Assembly (NCBI RefSeq): GCF_014651115.1
Contig: NZ_BMWG01000012.1
Span: forward strand, 48,412-102,059
DNA from: Streptomyces inusitatus
Lineage (GTDB): Bacteria; Actinomycetota; Actinomycetes; Streptomycetales; Streptomycetaceae
Direction of reading: 5' to 3'
DNA: 53,648 nt
Below are positions 51,835 to 53,648 of the stretch, piece after piece (the stretch's first letter is position 1; every line of letters starts with the position of its first letter). Under the pieces are notes generated by a model, which worked only from the letters and a program-made list of their open reading frames with translations, was not told where the DNA came from and made no database searches. Both the position numbers and the translations under genes were made by a program.

Positions 51835-53346
51835 TTAGCCCCCTGACAACACCCGGACCAGGTCTTCCGCCGTCCGGCACCGGTCCAGCAGCTCCTTGAC
51901 GTGATTGCGGGTGCCGCGCAGCGGCTCCAGGGTCGGGACCCGCTGAAGCGAGTCACGGCCCGGGAGGTCGAAGATCACGGAGTCCCAGGAGGCCGCGGCC
52001 ACATCGTCCGCGTACTGCTCCAGACAGCGGCCCCGGAAGTAGGCGCGGGTGTCCTCGGGAGGCTTGGCGCGGGCCCGCACCACATCCGTCTCGTCCAGCA
52101 GCCGTTTCATCCTGCCCCGGGCGGCCAGCCGGTTGTAGAGGCCCTTCTCGGGCCGTACGTCGGCGTACTGGAGATCCACCAGATGCAGCCGGGCCGCGTC
52201 CCAGCCCAGCCCGTCCCGGCGGCGGTAGCCCTCCATCAGCTCCTTCTTGGCGATCCAGTCCAGCTCGCCCGAGAGGCTCATCGGATCGTTCTCCAGCCGG
52301 TTGAGCGTGTCCTCCCAGCGGGCCAGCACATCCTTGGTCTGCTCGTCCGCGTCGGCCCCGAATCGCTCCTCGACATACTTCCTGGACAGCTCGTAGTACT
52401 CCATCTGGAGCTGGACAGCGGTGAGTGTCCGCCCGCTGCGCAGCGTGACCAGCTGCTTCAGCCCCGGGTCGTGGGAGACCTGGTGCAGTGTGCGCACCGG
52501 CTGGTCGACGGCGAGGTCGACGGCGATGAAGCCGTCCTCGATCATGGAGAGGACCAGCGCGGTGGTGCCGAGCTTGAGATAGGTCGAGATCTCCGACAGA
52601 TTCGCGTCACCGATGATCACATGGAGCCGGCGGTACTTCTCGGCGTCGGAGTGCGGCTCGTCCCTGGTGTTGATGATGGGGCGCTTGAGTGTGGTCTCCA
52701 GGCCGACCTCTACCTCGAAATAGTCGGCCCGCTGGCTGATCTGGAAGCCGTCCTCGTGCCCGTCCTGGCCGATGCCGACCCGGCCCGCGCCGGTGACCAC
52801 CTGCCGCGAGACGAAGAACGGGGTCAGATGGCGCACGATGTCGGAGAACGGCGTCTCCCGCTTCATCAGATAGTTCTCGTGCGTACCGTAGGAGGCGCCC
52901 TTGTTGTCCGTGTTGTTCTTGTAGAGATGGATCGGCAGGGCGCCGGGGAGCTGGGCCGCGCGGTCGGCGGCCTCGGCCATGATCCGTTCGCCGGCCTTGT
53001 CCCACAGGACGGCGTCGCGCGGGTTGGTGACCTCGGGAGAGCTGTACTCGGGGTGCGCGTGGTCGACGTAGAGCCGCGCGCCGTTGGTGAGGATCACATT
53101 GGCCAGGCCGATGTCCTCGTCGGTGAGCTGACTGGAGTCGGCGACCTCTCGGGCGAGGTCGAAGCCCCGGGCGTCCCGCAGCGGGTTCTCCTCCTCGAAG
53201 TCCCAGCGGGCGCGGCGCGCCCGGTGCATCGCCGCCGCGTAGGCGTTGACGATCTGGGATGAGGTGAGCATGGCATTGGCGTTGGGATGGCCCGGGACGG
53301 AGATGCCGTACTCCGTCTCGATTCCCATTACTCGCCGTACGGTCAT
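51835..53346 (-). CDS. dop: Pup deamidase/depupylase Dop
   Basis: 503 aa. Glutamine-synthetase-like fold as PafA. MTVRRVMGIETEYGISVPG with the conserved Glu, catalytic Asp94 in LYVDHAHPEYSSPE, KNNTDNKGASYGTHENYLM, INTRDEPHSDAEKYRRLHVI. Deamidates Pup Gln72 and removes Pup from substrates. ATG at 53346 with AGGAGG 5 nt upstream; an open frame continues to 53505 without conserved sequence. A candidate -10 TAGGCT lies at 53462-53467. The proteasomal ATPase expected further upstream is off the window. Confidence 0.97.
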   Translation of the reverse strand: MTVRRVMGIETEYGISVPGHPNANAMLTSSQIVNAYAAAMHRARRARWDFEEENPLRDARGFDLAREVADSSQLTDEDIGLANVILTNGARLYVDHAHPEYSSPEVTNPRDAVLWDKAGERIMAEAADRAAQLPGALPIHLYKNNTDNKGASYGTHENYLMKRETPFSDIVRHLTPFFVSRQVVTGAGRVGIGQDGHEDGFQISQRADYFEVEVGLETTLKRPIINTRDEPHSDAEKYRRLHVIIGDANLSEISTYLKLGTTALVLSMIEDGFIAVDLAVDQPVRTLHQVSHDPGLKQLVTLRSGRTLTAVQLQMEYYELSRKYVEERFGADADEQTKDVLARWEDTLNRLENDPMSLSGELDWIAKKELMEGYRRRDGLGWDAARLHLVDLQYADVRPEKGLYNRLAARGRMKRLLDETDVVRARAKPPEDTRAYFRGRCLEQYADDVAAASWDSVIFDLPGRDSLQRVPTLEPLRGTRNHVKELLDRCRTAEDLVRVLSGG

Positions 53347-53648
53347 GCGGCCCTCCTTGCCCTGCGACGCTCCCGTCCGGGGGCGGCGCTTCAAGTACCG
53401 CTGGTGCTCCGGTGCGCATGCGGTGCCCGTCCCCGCGCTGCGCGAGCCGGCGGTACCGAAGAGCCTAGAACGCCTCCGCGCCGCGGGGGAGATCGATCGC
53501 GTCATTGCTGGGGTGTGGCTGATCCGGCCCGCCGGGCCGGTGTGGCCCGGCGGGGAAACGGGCGGGCGGGGGGGGCCCGCCGGGGGGGCGCCCGGGGGGG
53601 GGGCGCCCTCACGGGTGTGTCCCGGGTTTCCCCCCCGCCGGGGGGGGG
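53347..53648. other. 302-bp dop upstream region ending in low-complexity G/C runs
   Basis: No gene seen. The first half holds the dop leader and the candidate -10 TAGGCT (53462-53467). From about 53560 to the end, runs of 7-10 G or C dominate, like the stretch at 28861-29010. Treated as unreliable edge sequence. Confidence 0.6.

Overview
The window is high-GC actinobacterial chromosome, almost certainly Streptomyces. Third codon positions are GC-saturated and GTG starts are common. Gene content and order follow the S. coelicolor region with pheST, the infC-rpmI-rplT operon, the glnA4 region, tatAC, pafBC and the Pup-proteasome genes. No rRNA, tRNA, CRISPR array, prophage or insertion sequence was seen. 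Most genes are chromosomal core genes. Both window edges, and one internal spot at about 28.86-29.01 kb, look like assembly-limited sequence.

Layout. 1-4.5 kb: 3-hydroxyacyl-CoA dehydrogenase, a NUDIX hydrolase, an HTH/TPR regulator and a SpoIIE-type PP2C phosphatase. 4.7-12.3 kb (minus strand): infC, rpmI, rplT, a TrmH-family rRNA methyltransferase, a PAS histidine kinase, pheS and pheT, ending in a terminator with a T-run. infC has no ATG/GTG/TTG start that keeps its conserved N-terminus and appears to start at AUC. 12.7-16.6 kb: a DUF1844 protein, an SseB-like protein, and a MycP-type subtilisin overlapping a proline-rich membrane protein. 16.7-18.4 kb: a D-threonine-aldolase-like PLP enzyme and a PNPOx-fold protein.

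18.5-25.2 kb is the most interesting block: SDR dehydrogenase, aldehyde dehydrogenase and GlnA4-type gamma-glutamylethanolamide synthetase on the minus strand. Facing them on the plus strand are a FadR/GntR repressor (EpuRI-like), an EAT-type ethanolamine permease and a PuuD-type gamma-glutamyl hydrolase. The glnA4/repressor gap and the permease leader share the same operator (AAGGTATT-N7-ACCTTTGAA). This points to one regulon covering uptake, gamma-glutamylation, two oxidations and hydrolysis, including the dedicated permease reported to be missing in S. coelicolor.

25.4-33 kb: a LysR/TDT-transporter divergent pair, a BtuF-like metal receptor, an XRE-cupin regulator, a glycine betaine/proline ABC importer (permease fused to binding protein, plus ATPase) and a PolA-like 5'-3' exonuclease. 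33-37 kb: a siderophore-interacting protein behind an iron box, then the HelY helicase. 37.3-42.4 kb (minus strand): pafB, pafC, a zinc-ribbon protein, a small membrane protein, tatA, tatC and a diacylglycerol kinase.

42.5-53.3 kb: a cytoplasmic FKBP, a two-domain FKBP lipoprotein, and the Pup-proteasome system (dop, pup, prcB, prcA, pafA). Between prcA and pafA sit an MFS transporter, a LacI regulator and an unrecognised propeller-like protein. Pup ends in GGQ, so Dop must deamidate it before PafA can ligate it. The Mpa/ARC ATPase is not inside the window. Long, perfect or near-perfect hairpins mark many transcription-unit boundaries.
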